Positions 11,536 to 25,400 of a stretch of 64,000 nt of DNA are shown in pieces (positions within the stretch are counted from its first letter, which is position 1; the number at the start of each line of letters is the position of its first letter). The notes beneath the pieces are model-generated. The model made no database searches, was not told the DNA's origin, and saw nothing but the letters and a program-made list of their open reading frames with translations. The position numbers and the translations under genes were made by a program. The stretch is from the NCBI RefSeq assembly GCF_021869535.1, contig NW_026262701.1:5037501-5101500 (forward strand), in the 5' to 3' direction. The stretch comes from Mytilus californianus (Eukaryota > Mollusca > Bivalvia > Mytilida > Mytilidae).

Positions 11536-11566
11536 GTGAGTACTCTTATTTCAGTGCTTGTGGCTT

Positions 11567-12030
11567 TTGTCACAAGGAAGCTATTAAGCCAAGAGTTCCA
11601 AATGGTGAAGTTGAAATCATCCCTTCGTAAATTTTACGGACGCCATCACGAGTTGGTTGACCGTTATGGAATAACCGTTTCACAGATGATATCGGATATG
11701 TTCCTTATGTCGTAACTACAATACCCTTCCCTTTTCACGAATGTGACTTACCGAATTAGACTATTTACAGGATTTGTTATAACATAAGCAACACGACGGG
11801 TGCCACATGTGGAGCAGGATCTGCATACCCTTCCGGAGCACCTGAGATTACCCCTAGTTTTTGGTAGGGTTCGTGTTGCTAAGTCTTTAGTTTTCTATGT
11901 TGTGTCATCTGTACTATTATTTGTCTGTTTGTCTTTTTATTTTTGGCCATGGCGTTGTCAGTTTGTTTTCGATCTATGAGTTTGACTGTCCCTCTGGTAT
12001 CTTTCGTCCCTCTTTTGTATTTATGTTAGT
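11567..12030 (+). pseudogene. 5'-truncated RT-family element: RT C-terminus plus tail
   Basis: Nearly identical over about 450 bp to 53210-53660. It begins inside the last ~45 codons of the reverse-transcriptase frame (the part encoding VKLKSSLRKFYGRHHELVDR), runs through the stop after DMFLMS, and continues into the 320 bp tail. The high similarity points to recent mobilisation of this family or to gene conversion. The coding piece cannot stand alone. Confidence 0.8.
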
Positions 12031-12415
12031 TATTTTTGGCTACATACCTATCGTTTGTTCTCATGTTGTTCTGTTACACCACTGTCCTAGTTTTAGGGAA
12101 GGGTGGAGCGCTCACAAATAAGTTAAACCCCGCCACATTTTTTTGCCCGTCCCAAGTCAGGAGCTTTCAGCTTAGTGGTTATCGTTGGTTCATGTCTGTC
12201 ATATTTTATTTTCGTAAATTATTTTGTTATTTGTTAGTTTGTTTTTCTTGTTTAAATTGTATTACATTTTGTTGGTTCATTTTATAGCCTACTATACGGT
12301 TAAGGTTTTTCTCATTTTCGGTTATCTATAATTGCCTACATCCACTACATTTGAACTCTGGTTGATAGTTGTCTCTTTGGCAATCATACCACATTTCCTT
12401 ATTTATTTTATTTTT
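12031..12415 (+). repeat. Dispersed repeat family A, plus copy abutting the RT tail
   Basis: Landmarks 'agttaaaccccgccacattt', 'cccaagtcaggagc' and the terminal 'ttgtctctttggcaatcata' are present. It directly follows the RT-family tail, so the two may be parts of one composite or nested insertion. Confidence 0.7.
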
Positions 12416-13000
12416 ATTAATATGAGTTTATCTTTTTGAAATATATCCCAAATAAAGATTTTATCATGAATTTATGAATTTCTGATCAGTTTAGAGTTTT
12501 GTTTAAGCTAGATTAAAGTTTTGGTTTAATGTAGTTGACCATGTCTCTTTAGTCATATCAACCTAAAACTTTAGACACATGTTCGTTTTGATGAAAACTT
12601 GTAAAAATGTGTGCAGCAAAAGGATAACAATAATAAACAACTTCAAGTTTTTTGAGGCCATTTCTAAATTTTGTTCAGCAAAAATATTGTTTATTGTGCA
12701 TACTGCTATAAAGACGACTCTCAAATTCGTGCATTTTCCTGCTCATTTCCAATGTCACGATGTTAATGTTATTACGTCACAATTAGAACATTGGGTCAAT
12801 CGATGTATATCATTGATAAAAAAATCACGATTGGTCTATTTCCTTAGAGTGTTAAGATTTTACTTAGTTATTTTATTTTAATTTTTTGTATGACTATAAA
12901 ACGTGAAAAGATTTGATTGAATGAAAAGTTACGTCGCCATTTTTTTTATCTAGATACTTTGATTAGCCAATATATGAAAAACTTTACTGCTCCGTTACAT
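12416..13000. other. Gene-free stretch
   Basis: An open frame at 12579-12881 has no recognisable domain and its composition matches the surroundings, so it is not called. Nothing else identified. Confidence 0.4.
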
Positions 13001-14130
13001 ACTTCCTGTATTCCCTTTTTTGATATTTGTATCCGTGGAGATAGGGTCTTCCATTCCGCGTTGGAATAAGTAAGCCCATTCATGCGATGCGTAATGCGTA
13101 TATACGGACGTTAATTTCGTGAGTTCAATCATGAGTGGGGATAAGGAGTCGTATTCCGTGCATCTACTTCTGTGTGAGGATTAGAGTCACAAATTGGCGT
13201 CAATTTCGAGGTTCACTAATGAACGGGAAAATGGTATCCGTTTCATACGGCGACTTACATTTCTGACTTTTTACTTAAAATTCATAATAATCTCATCCTA
13301 GATACCAGGATAAAAATTTCTACGCCAGACGTGCGTTTCGTCTATCAAAGACTCATCAGTGACGCTCGAATGCAAAAAAATTAAAAAAGTCAAATAAAGT
13401 ACAAAGTTGAAGAGCATTGAGGACACAAAATTCCGTAAGGTTTTGTCAAAAACAGCTATGGTAATCTATTCCTGTGGTGAAAATCCTTAGTATTTCGAAA
13501 AATTTAAAGTTTTATAATCAGTTAATTTATAATTATGACAATATCAATGATAAATCACGGCAACACAAAAATGCTGACTACTGGGCTGGGGATACCCTCA
13601 GGGAGAAACTTCCACCAGCAGTGGCATCGACCCAGTAATCTATTTTTGGGGTAGAAAGACCATAGTTTTTCGAACAACTCAAACTTTCGGAAAGAGTTGA
13701 TCTATAATTATGACCATATCAATGATAGTTCATGTCACCACGTAGTGCTAACTACTAGGCTGGTGATACCCTCGGGGAGGAAATCTCCGCCAGCAGTAGC
13801 ATACTCCTGTTAGTTGCAAAAAAAACTCATGAAATATACCAGGTTACCGATTTTGTACGCCAGACGCGCGTTTTGTATAAAAAAAGACTCACCACTTACC
13901 CTCGAACCAAAAAAAGTATAATTGCCGAATAAAAAAGAAAGTGAAAGAACATCGATCAAGAACCTAAAATTTTGCCAAAATATAGCTGAGATAATCTATT
14001 CCTTTGGTAGAAAATCCTAAGTTTATCTAACAATTCAAAGTTTTGCAAACAGTTGATTTATCAATATGACTATATCAATGATAATTCATGTCAACACGGA
14101 AGTGCTAACCACTACGCTGGTGATACGTAA
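13001..14130. repeat. Cluster of family B repeats
   Basis: 'taccaggataaaaatttctacgcc' at about 13300 recurs near 13850, with 'agacgtgcgtttcgtct' and 'agacgcgcgttttgtat' following. The core 'gctggtgataccctcgggga' and its variants occur near 13590, 13755 and 14115. This looks like partial tandem duplication of a dispersed element with units of about 550 bp. No coding sequence. Confidence 0.65.
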
Positions 14131-14399
14131 TTCAATTGTGTGATGCCACTTTTAAATACTGAGGTAGTTTACAAAAATATGATAACTAGACTTCTTGCTG
14201 TTGGCTGTGTGGTATGAATACAAGCGCTGCCAAACCCAGAAGAAATGAAATTTTAGTTGAGATGCTTATGTAAGAGGCACAACTCTATCTACATTTAAAA
14301 GACTACTCGATACAATTTTTTAAGGAGTCCATACCTGATATCCTATAAGGCAATATAACTGCCCTACTCTATTAATTTCCTTGTGCTAATGTTAAAAAC
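14131..14399. other. Gene-free stretch
   Basis: No exon or recognised repeat. Confidence 0.35.
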
Positions 14400-14725
14400 A
14401 TTTGGGTTTGATCTCAAAAAACATGTTTAACCCTGCCGCATTTTTGCGCCTGTCCCAAGTAAGGAGCCGCTGGCCTTTGTTAGTCTTGTATCATTTTTAA
14501 TTTTAGTTTCTTGTGTATAATTTGGAGTTTAGTATGACGTCCATTTTCACTGAACTAGTATACATATGTGTTTAGGGGCCAGCTGAAGGACGCCTCCGGG
14601 TGTGGGAGTTTCTCGCTACATTGAAGACCCATTGGTGGCCTTCGGCTGTTGTCTGCTCTATGGTCGGGTTGTTGTCTCTTTGACACATTCCCCATTTCCA
14701 TTCTCAATTTTATTTGGGTTCTGAA
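14400..14725 (+). repeat. Dispersed repeat family D, uninterrupted copy
   Basis: Matches the copy split between 47592-47830 and 48360-48412: 'aaccctgccgcatttttgcg', 'agtatgacgtcca', 'ggccagctgaaggacgcctc', 'cattgaagacccattggtgg', 'tatggtcgggttgttgtctc' and the terminal 'ttccattctcaatttta'. Its intactness makes it the reference for recognising the insertion at 47.8 kb. Confidence 0.75.
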
Positions 14726-15351
14726 ACTTTTACACATGTATATAAAATTCATAAAAACATTAAAGCGGCACTTGTAGCTGTTGTTCGTATCTACCATAAT
14801 ATGTCCAGCAAACAATGATTCATGGACATATAATAACTGAATGAACGGAAAAATTTAAAAATTACTGTTTTGATATGTTCAAGACATTTCTGAACGTCAC
14901 AAAAATAAATTATATTCTTTAAATTTAATGTGTACATCAATTAAATTGAATCCTCAACTACCGCCTATCAAAATGACTCCCTGTTGAACATCATTAATAA
15001 TTATCCTTGCTTTAGGGAGATATGAATATTTGAGTATACTCATATTTCCCTAAGGCTTCCCTACGGTCATATCGACAATGATCTTGATTTTCTTGTGTTA
15101 AAAGCGTTGAAATCTAGACATTAATGTCGACATGCGCATTTGATGCAATACAACTGGTACAGTTATTATTATATACACCGCGCGTTATGTCGCGCGAAGT
15201 AGATCCGATATTCAGAGAGGAAAAGGATATTTCGTTTACGTGGGAAAGTCTCAACCAATATAAGAAATGTATTTAGCTATCAATTTTTACATAGTGTAAT
15301 AAAATATCATAGCATTATATGTGCACATGTTTGTTAAAATATAGTAAATAA
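14726..15351. other. Probable 3' UTR and downstream flank of the Ig receptor gene
   Basis: It lies directly 3' (leftward) of the receptor stop codon. A short inverted repeat 'ttagggagatatgaat' ... 'actcatatttccctaa' sits at about 15013-15054. No unambiguous AATAAA signal close to the stop was found on the minus strand, so the transcript end is unknown. Confidence 0.4.
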
Positions 15352-16457
15352 TTACACTTTGGACAGATTAGTGTTAGAACTAAACCCGTCCTCATATTCA
15401 TTCGTAAGAAAATTGTTTTTAGAGGATACTTTATTTAATGTACTTGTATCAGCACATCTAGATTTCGTTTTGGAGCAAGAAGATACAGATGCATTTGGTG
15501 TGGAAGTTTGCAAATAATCAGTTTCATTCTTATTTAACGGCACATATGGATCTGTTGTATTGTCTTCATAAATTGAGTGCTTTTCGTTTAAAGAATTCCC
15601 AGAATCGGACTTTGTGTTCATATTAACACTTTCTATCTTTGACTCATATTTTGGTTTATGTTCTCTGTCAAGATTCGTTTGAGTCTCTATTGCACTTGCT
15701 GCCTTGTTTATTGGTGGCAACTCTTGTTTTATTGGGGTAGTGTAACTGTGTAAATATTCCATTTCATCTGGAATGAGTGGTACATATGGATTTAAATATT
15801 CATCTGTTTTAACGGACGTGACGTCACAATCGTCTGATGATATGTCGCCGTCAATCAAATTTATAGATTCCGGCTTCTTTTCGGAATGCACTTGTACTAT
15901 TGCTTTTGAATTTACTTTATTCAAGTGTGAGAGTGTACCTGCATTGTTATCTAATTCTGTTGTGTTTAGAAAAATATGTGTACGTGACGTACCAAATTCA
16001 GCAGATTTTGTTTTATTTAAACTTAGATCTCCTATAGAACCGATTACTTTATTTAAATCAATATCATCGACAACATCTAAATATAGTGGTTTTGATTGCG
16101 ATAACAAATAAGGACGTATTGGCAGACCTGGACTTTTTCCGTAATTTTTCAAATCACTTTGATCTGGATAATCATAATGTGTCATTTTGTTTTCATCAAT
16201 TGATTCATACGACGATTCCTCTTCGATTTGAACCATAATGGCCTTTCCATGCACATTTGGTTTGTTATCTTCTTCTTCATCAATCTTGTTGAGTTGTATA
16301 TCACTTGCAGACTTATCTTTCGATCTATGTTCTAATGTCTTGGTCTTGGTTCGACACTTACGGTTGAGACAAGCATTGCATATAACCGATAAACATAATA
16401 CCAGCACAAGTCCAGCTCCTAGTAACCAATAATAAAACTGTTCTTGTTCCGACGGTC
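15352..16457 (-). CDS. Receptor terminal exon: transmembrane segment and cytoplasmic tail
   Basis: The acceptor is 'cttttttgtttag'; the exon enters in phase 1 and encodes 367 further residues to a TAA. A short acidic linker (PSEQEQ) leads into a hydrophobic segment, about residues 7-30, starting YYWLLGAGLVLVLCLSV, followed by a Cys-rich and basic stop-transfer NACLNRKCRTKTK. The tail is acidic and Ser/Thr-rich. Tyrosine motifs include SSYESI (about residue 83; fits the ITIM pattern S/I/V/L-x-Y-x-x-I/V/L), LYLDV (about 125) and two copies of a ~20-residue repeat, NPYVPLIPDEMEYL (about 222) and DPYVPLNKNETDYL (about 302), the second preceded by YEDN (YxN, a Grb2-type SH2 motif). A final EYEDG lies near the C-terminus. 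No enzymatic domain is present. The first third of the antisense frame at 15773-16111 is only a shadow. Confidence 0.8.
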
Positions 16458-19400
16458 CTAAACAAAAAAGTCAATTATTGATGAATGTTCCATATAATAC
16501 ATTTCTCAAATGTATACGATATGCTTGCGTTTTATAAAAACGTATACATGGTATACACGCTATGGGAGTATTTGGCAAAACATTTGCAGTGATACGCTTA
16601 CATTAATGCTACTTGTATGTATAAAAAGAAGGAAGTAGTTATGCACACGTCGATTGTTTTGATAAACTATTGTGGTATTTTAAGGCAACAGTTGCTTTCT
16701 GATGTTCAAATCTCGTAAATCGATCGAAAAAAGACAAATAAAGATAACAAACAAAAACTGAGGAAATCAAATAACTTCAATAGAAGCTCAAACCGGTACG
16801 TAGACAGGGTAACAGTCTCCTGCTATGTATACTTCACTCGCCATGGTATTATTGTCAATTAGACAACTATTAACCGAAGTTCAATTGACATTTCCTTAAG
16901 CAGCTGTATGTAACCGTATACGACAATCATCTAGGAGCAAAACCCATACCATATAGTCAGCACTGACAAGACAAAATGTGACACATTTCAAACGAAGTAA
17001 TCAACGGCCCGATTTATGACAAAGTAATAAACGAAAACAAATATGATTTAGAGAAACCAACTGCAACCACTGAATAAAAAGCCTCTGGCTTTGGAGAAGC
17101 ATATGTTGATCGTCACGGAGTTAAATTTGTTTGTGAGCGCTCAACCCTTTTACACACACTTACCTGAGACAATAGTGTAGCTGCACAACATAAATAAAAA
17201 CTGCAAAAAATCATTTGGCAATAACCTGACTCATCAGATTAGTACGTACGAAGCACCCCAAAAAAATAACATAAATACAAAAGATACAGTAACAATTTAA
17301 GAGCTCTCACTGTTACCGAAAGCTAGTCAAAAGTCAAAAGCAGCTAATAAATAAATCATGTTTTCTCAAAGAATTTATCAGGTAACATCCATCGGATTTA
17401 GCATAAAAACATCATAAACAGTCTGAAAAAGGCACTCCTTTTTGCAATGTCAAAATAAAGGAACATAATGTCGACAGGACCATAAGTTTTAATAATTGTA
17501 TATCAATATTTATTTAGTAATGTTTTAATTAACAAAAACAAAATAATGTAAGTACTGTTAAATAATATTCAAAGACTTTACTACGGTGTTAAATTAATAA
17601 TTCAAGAATACTTTTATTCAAAAGGTCAATGGGTTCACATTGATTGTATCTAACTTTACGGGCTCTATAAAAAAGATAACCATAAAATAAAAATGATGTG
17701 ATATCCCGTTCGTAATAAGAATTCAAACGGGACAGCCAAATCACCATTTCATATTTACAGTGGCATTAAGTATTTCTCGAGCGTGAAATCTTTTTTGAAT
17801 TAATAATAGCTCTAGGTCCTAGATGAGCTACTTCCTTTCAAGGTCCGTTTGTTGTAAGGTATGGCATCTTACGTCTGTATACTTTGTATAAAGATGATGT
17901 TCTTTCACTAAAACAAATCTGAGTTTTCGGATTACATGTATTATCATCTCACCTACCCTATTCAAAATAAATATGAGATGATAATACAGCTTAGTCTACT
18001 TCATATGCTGTCATACATCTTCAAATTGACAATGTGGGTCGGTTGAAACTTAAACTTTAGGGAAAACAAGTTCTCCCATTGTGAACTTTCAGTTTATAAC
18101 TTTGTCAACCTTTCAATCTTCCAATTATTACGACATTCCAAGGCTATTGATACTTATCTACATGACAGATGGTAGCTGTTAACAAGGAAACAATTAACCA
18201 AGGATTTTAATGAAAAATCTCTATCACGAATGACGACGTAAATGTTCTATTTGTCCCAATCACTTTCTTTTTCTCTCAAATGCAAATTATCACCAAATTT
18301 TTGGTTATCTTTTGGGGTTGTCCTTGGCTTTAACTTATCAATATATTTCTAATCTACAAAAGATGTGAGGTGTTAAATGTTTGTTTTAATTGAATAATAT
18401 ACCTGAATTTGTGGCTGTTTCTTTTTTACCATGATCGCTGTTCACATCAGTTTGCATGCTGTTTATTCCTAGAATAACATTTTTATTGATATCAATTTAT
18501 TATACAACATACTCTAAAACACATGTTTATATCAAATGTCGATATGTAAAGCCTGGAAATGATTTTGATTACATGGTAAAATTGGAACTGTTATTCAAGC
18601 TGCAGATACTTCTGTCTGAAACAAAGTTATAGGTTTTTTTCTAGTCTGATACGAATACCTACATGTAGGATTTTCGGGGCTCTTAAAAGAGAATAAGCAG
18701 CGATGGATTTTGCTTGGATCTGCATACCTTGTTAGTATGATAATGGTCTAGAAGTAGTCGACCTTACTTCATTTTTGAACCGGTGCAAACTTTTAATTTA
18801 ATTTGACTTTTACAAAAAACAAACATTGGAACCAATGATAAAGATAATTGTGATCTGAGGCCAAATAACAATAATATCGAACATACTGTCAACATCTGTT
18901 GTTTTCTCTGTTGTTATTGTTATAGTAGTTGTTATGTGTATCAATGCCGTCGACTTTTCAATGTTTGCTGTTTCTGTAAAATAAATTTACATGCTACAGT
19001 ACCAAAAGAGACAAATTTCTATTCAAAGAAAAACAGAAACAGTCCACATACTTGGACTTCAGGGGGTTCAGAACACATAAGGGAGTTAACTCTTTCAAAA
19101 TCATCTAAACGTTTAAATCACGTGCTATAAGTGAAAGAATTCAAGCCTCTCAATGATCAAAACAAGTGTTAGTCAAACTGCTAAATATCCAAAGAAGTTA
19201 GTCCTGTGAATTGTGTGGTTCAAATTCTTGAAATTTTTATATTTTTGTCAACAGGTCAAAGTAAATAATTTGTCAAAATTTTATGAGAATTAAACGAGCC
19301 AAATCAATTTTAGTCAAAGCGTTGAGTACCCCTTAAATCTTCCTATAAACAACAACAAGCGGGTTTCTTGTGTATTGATTCTTGCGTAAAATTTCATAAG

Positions 19401-22400
19401 TACGAGCATCTGATACCGTCATTTATGAATCTACCTGCCTAATTATATGAATATGAACCAAAATATCGTCACTCCGTTCAAAATTTCGGAATCTCGTCTT
19501 CGTTTTGATAAATCGTATCAGATCATGCATACATGTCACTAGAAATTAATAAGTTTCACTACATATAAGAAAGGTATAACATTTTGTTCCCAAATAAACA
19601 AACCTTTGTTTATTCTTCTGAGAAATATGAAGGTTAGAAAGTAAGCTTTGATAATACTTTGTCTGAAAAGTGTTAACTGAAATCTTGGATTTTATAAAAC
19701 AAATTGCCGTCATGTCCATGCCCACGATCCATTAAAAAAAAACCCGAAAAATCGACATTTTCTTGGCTAAATTCGATCAAACAAAGATTTTTAAAATGAA
19801 ATAAAAGTATTATGATAAAAAAATAAAAGCAGTATGCCGTATTTACACATCACGTCCGCCCTTGCAGAAACTGTAAGGTGACGGTATCTGGTAACTGACT
19901 GTAACTGGTCCTTGACTTGTCCTCGATTTCATGGTGTTTTTTTTTTTACCTCTTTTCATTTTTTTTTTTACCTCTTTTCATTTTTTTTTTTACCTCTTTT
20001 CATTTTTTTTGGGAAAGTGTTCATGTCTATGAGTTCACAGAACTGTTTAATTGTTGCTTGCAACTTCCTTTACAAAATTTCACTTTAAATTGTTTCCAAA
20101 ATTACCAATTTTTGCTTAGCGTACCTGGTGAAGGTAGGCCAGGAAACAACAGCCAAGTGCGAACGTCCATGAAACAACAGTCAAGTGCGAACGTCCATGT
20201 AACCCTTCCGTAGCACCTGAGATCACCCCCAGTCTTTGGTTGGGTTCGTGTTGCTTAGTCTTTAGTTTTCTATGTTGTGTTTTGTGTACTATTATTTGTC
20301 CTTTTCTTTTTTATCCATGGCGTTATCAGTTTATTTTCGACTTATGAGTTTGAATGTCCCTCTGGTATCTTTCGCCCCTCTTTAATGTCAATCAAGTGCG
20401 AACGTCCATGAATCAACAGTCAAGTGCAAACGTCCATGTAACATTAACAAAATCCAAATCATTTGCCTTTTAAAACAATTCTTACTTTATCGCTTAACTT
20501 GTATAGTAGGGTAGAAATATATAAATTCCTACCTGCTGTTATAGTCTCTGTAAACAGTTCTGTAGTGGTTCTCTCTTTTAAATTAAAGTAAACATTATAA
20601 TGATTTATAACACCAATTATCTCAAAATATAATACAAGTATTTGTTTTTGCATATTTTTATAAGTCACTTAAGTCATGATAGATACATTGTATTTAAATG
20701 GTAAAATGTATATAAGCAAATATTTGTATCAATTAAAAAAATAAAGTCCTAACCTAAACACTTTTATCGTTTCATGAAAGATACCTTGAATTATTTTATT
20801 CCAATGACTATCTCATTTTAGTTGGTCTGATTTTATTTCTACATTTCGAATTATTTACCTTCTATTGGTGTTTTTAAAAGTAACATTTGAATTTATGTTA
20901 TCTTATAAATTGTTATATTCATATTCAATGGAATTCAGTTAATATCTACACTGTGATATTTATTCTTATTTGGTCTTACATTTGTATGGGAAATTTGAAA
21001 CAGGAGGACACAAATAAGTATCAAGTATCCATTCGAATTTGCGGACCCTGGGTTTTTTTCTATGCCAACTGCAAGCCTGGTATCTTTGATAAGTTTCAAT
21101 AGAAACTTAATCCTTAAAGGTTACTCCACAACACTACCACTTTTTTATTCATTAAAAAAAATACAGACAATATGCCAAAATAAAATAATAACATGAAACT
21201 GAACTATAAAATGCAGGGAAAACGACTATCAAGTAGAAACAAAAAATACTATATTTGGTAATACTTTTTTACTTTAAAGAGGGAAATAAAAGAGTAACTA
21301 TCTTTAAAAAAATCTTGTAGCGTTGATTCACAGCATCTGTCTTTCATGATATCAATATTTACCAGGGACCCAGTGACTAGCATTTAAAAGCCCTTAATGA
21401 GTTTTAAAACTACATCTAGTCAGTTTTTCTGAACATTTTCTTGTATCACTGCCAATTTCAATTATGTTTCATGATGATACTTTATGAAACTTGTTATATA
21501 TTTGTTTTCTTTAGAGACACCAAATAGTACAATTTGAACTCGTTTCCAAAATATGTGACGTTTTTTATTTCCTTTATATCGTAAGCGGTCCTCTTGATGG
21601 TTGTTTCACCTAAACCATAGTTTGCGCATGTGCCTAATCAGTCTATCTGGACCATGTACGTGTTGCTATTGTTTCCCTATTTTTGTACGTGATTTAATTA
21701 TCGGAACTATCTGCTGCATTATCGATTTCTTTTAAAAATTCTGGTAAAAAAATGTTTGCGCAATTACTTTTTAAATGTTCAGTACTTAGCCAAAAATCTC
21801 GTACAAGCTTTCATATAAAAATAAGAAAATGTGGTATGATTGCTAATGAGACAACTATCTATCAAAGTTCAAATGAAGTGGATTTTAGTAATTATAGACA
21901 ACCGTACGGCTTTCAACAATGAGAAAAACCCATACCGTATAGTCGGCTTTTTCAATATATGCAAAAATATTCCGTCAATCGTTAAATAATAAATATGAAA
22001 CGAAAATGAATGAACTAGGAATACGAGACATGAAAATAAAGAATAGGTTGAACATATATAACACTGAAAATAAAGAAAAAATTAAAATAACAAAAATACC
22101 GAAGTTCGAGGAAAATTCAAATGGGAAAGTCCCTTATCAAATGGCAAAATTCAAAGCTCAAACACATCAAACGAATGGAAAACAACTGTCATATTCCTGA
22201 CTTGGTACATGTTTTTCCTTGTGTAGAAAATCGTGGATCAAACATGGTTTTATAGCTAGCTAAACCTCTCACTTGTATGACAGTCGCATGAAATTCTATT
22301 ATATTGACAACAATGTGTGAACAAAACAAACAGACATAATAGGTAAAAATGTCAAAAATAGGGGTTCAGCTGTCAACATTGTGTTATAATCTTAATCACT

Positions 22401-25400
22401 ATAAAAATAAACAAATATGTCAACAAGGAAAACAAAATGGCATATCGACAAAGCACATAATCAAAAATGAAAGACAAGAATACAAAAAATGACCATAGCA
22501 CAACAACACATTGGCGAGATGCATAAGTACCGAGCCACGCCAAAAGGATATTACCAAAAATGGATTAAAAGTAAAGGATAATAATTTACAAAGACAAATA
22601 AAAGAACACTATAACACGTAACTGATAAACAACGTCAGTACCTAGAATCTATACTTCAAGACCATCATGTATTATTTGTGAAGTTGATACGGAATATTTA
22701 TCAACAAGGTCTTGGTATCTTCCGATGAACTTTTTTAGAAAAAGGACTAGACGTTCTTTGACATAACCCTGGTTCGTCAACCTTCTGCTCAGACACTGGT
22801 GACGTTTTATAAAGTCTGAATTGCAGCTGCAACCTCTTTAATATCGAATGAGTCGGGAAATGTATATCCCATTATGCAGGTGAAGTTGGTATATTGCTAC
22901 TAAGGTGGGGGAAATTTCTAATTTCAAAATTAAAATCGTCTCGTTTGTCATATATTCTGGTACTGAGATGACCACTTATGTCAAATTCAAGGTACAAGTC
23001 TAAAAATGAGGCGGTGGAAACCGTGTCTGTTATTTCTTTAATTTTTAGTTTTGGAGAATATATTAATGAAACCCGAAAAGTTTGGATTGTTAACGGAAAG
23101 AATATGATCAATATATCTGAATGTGAAATTAAATTATCTGGCTTCTTTGATCTTCTTGTTTTTGGCAAGTGTCTGAAGGAACTCCGACTCATATGAAAAT
23201 AAGAAGAGGTCGGCAAGGAGAGGCGCACAGTTCGCCCCTATAGAAATGCCGACAATTTGTTGAAAAAGTCTATCTCCAAATTCAAAAAATATGTTGTCAA
23301 TAAGAAACTTCAGTATACTGATCACTTGTTCCTGTTTGTAGCATGTTTTACCCTTTTGTTCACTATTAACAAAATATGCCGTATGGTATCCCAAAGTAAA
23401 AAAATTATAGCGTTTGCTACCATTTTTATATTGAAAAGCATTGTGGATTATTTCTTTTGATAGAATTGATTTCAGAGAAAAATCGAGATTAAAATTATCC
23501 AGAAGTTCTTTATAGTTTTTTTAGAATCCAGATATGGTTAATACCATTACGCGAGTAAACAATTTCAAAGTAGTTCTGACGACCCTCTTTCACGGCGGAC
23601 AGAATTTTTGTCAATCTAATGGACATTTCCTTTGTAGAACATGCGGATGAGCCGGCAATGTACCTTTTTTGTACGGAATTTTGTGAATCTTAGGTATCCA
23701 ATACAAACAAGGTAAGTCCTCAGATTTGCCGTTCAATGTAATGTTCATTGAAGCCATGAAGGAATTATGATTCTCCAAAATCTTATCCTAGTAGTACAAT
23801 TTACATACAAAGACAATATTATTTGAAGCTTTGTCCGCAGGATCAACAACATATTTATCGTTAGGAGATGATGGACATTTCACAGCTTCTTTGTCTCTGA
23901 AAACGGACATTGGTCGATCATTCACACAGTTTTTCAGCTTATGAATTCGACGTTTTATCAGAGACCTTATTGTTTTGATCCATTCTGACAAAGTGTCCAG
24001 TTCAACTTCTTCTCGTTAAGCCCATGCTCTGGCGTAGTCCTCAATGGAATCCATAGTTATATTGAATTTATGGTTCTAATTGATGTGTTGGGGTTCTCTG
24101 AACTTAGTACCATGAGATATTACCTTTTGAAGATGTTCATGTTGAATTATGTTTAGATCCCCAGTAATAACATGGCCAGAGGGGCTGTACATACAAGGCG
24201 AGTGGGAACAGTCATATGTCAGAGCGGTTTATAGGTATTCTTCTAAATCAAGGTCCTGCAATGCTTGCTTATAGTTAAATACTTTAGGTGCAATGGTTTT
24301 GCAAAAGAAAATAATGCATTGTAATATATAGTATTTTTTCAGGGACATTTATGTTAAGGGGCGTCTTTTCTGTGGCCTAACATATTTTTTGATGTAGTTT
24401 GTTTTTAAATGATAATGTAAACATCTGAGAAAATATTGGATGTAACAACAAAACTGAATGTATTTAAGGATAAATCATGAGAGAGATAGGAAAATCAATA
24501 GTATTACAAGTAATATCTTGGGATAAGTTGCATTCCGTAATGTCAAAATTAAGGAAAGAGATCGAAATTGTGATTTCGCAAGTGGAACATATCCGTGGTC
24601 TTCTGTGACACTGATATTCCATAACGGTCAACCGAATCATGATGGCTTATGGAAAACTTTTGAAGGCATTTTCACACTTGGAACTCTTTGTACATTAGCT
24701 TTTATGTAAGTAGCATAGGAAATGTAAACCTTGGAATGTCGTATCAACTCGGAAGCATGTGCTGCAGAATATTGCAAATTTCACGTTTAAATTTGGTAGA
24801 CATTTTACCATTTTGAAAATATATCTAAAATTTAACTTGCCTAATATGAACAATGTGATCCTTTGCTGTGTAATCTGCCCACCTCTTTGCATTTCACACC
24901 AGTAAAGACCAGAATCAAATTGTGTCACATCAGATATTTCAATATTATATATGTCTTGTTCTTTGTCCTCGACGACATTGAATCGTTTACCCTCAGGGTC
25001 TGCCAAGGTTACATTCGAGGATGTTGCAATAATTGCACCAGCACGGCGCCATCTGTTTCCTGAGGCTTCATCAGAAAAAATGCATGACAAAATAACTGTT
25101 TCTCCTACATAATGATTTGTTGTTATGTTTGACAGTACAATTTCACCAAATGTATCTAAAATATACCATCTAAATTTTAACTTTTATTGAATGTGCTGGT
25201 TAGTTTTTACAATATTATCTTTTTAAGCATATCTGCGTTTCATAGAATTCACAGTTTTACTTAACTTTACTTTTACAGTACGTTTGATTATTTTAACATT
25301 TCTTCATTCTTACTTAAAACGTCAACAATTAACACTGCACAGCGAAGGCTGTTCAAAAAGTATATACAAGAGAGGCTTTGATAAAACAAAAAACGTATAA

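Larger units (their letters stand above)
18469..24840. other. Large receptor intron rich in repeats
   Basis: This is the intron between Ig and stalk exons. It contains a 22 bp tandem repeat (19930-20010), a 27 bp minisatellite split by an RT tail (20125-20440), a family A minus copy (21810-21965), a family E copy (22065-22290) and a minus-strand RT relic (22860-24030). About 24530-24690 resembles 50390-50640 and appears to derive from the 3' part of an RT element. No additional receptor exon was seen. Confidence 0.55.

Noticed and set aside
12579..12881. 100-codon plus-strand frame
   Set aside because: No domain, no splice context and composition like the surrounding AT-rich DNA.
15773..16111. 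112-codon plus-strand frame
   Set aside because: It is the antisense shadow of the receptor tail, whose splice sites and in-frame transmembrane segment are convincing.
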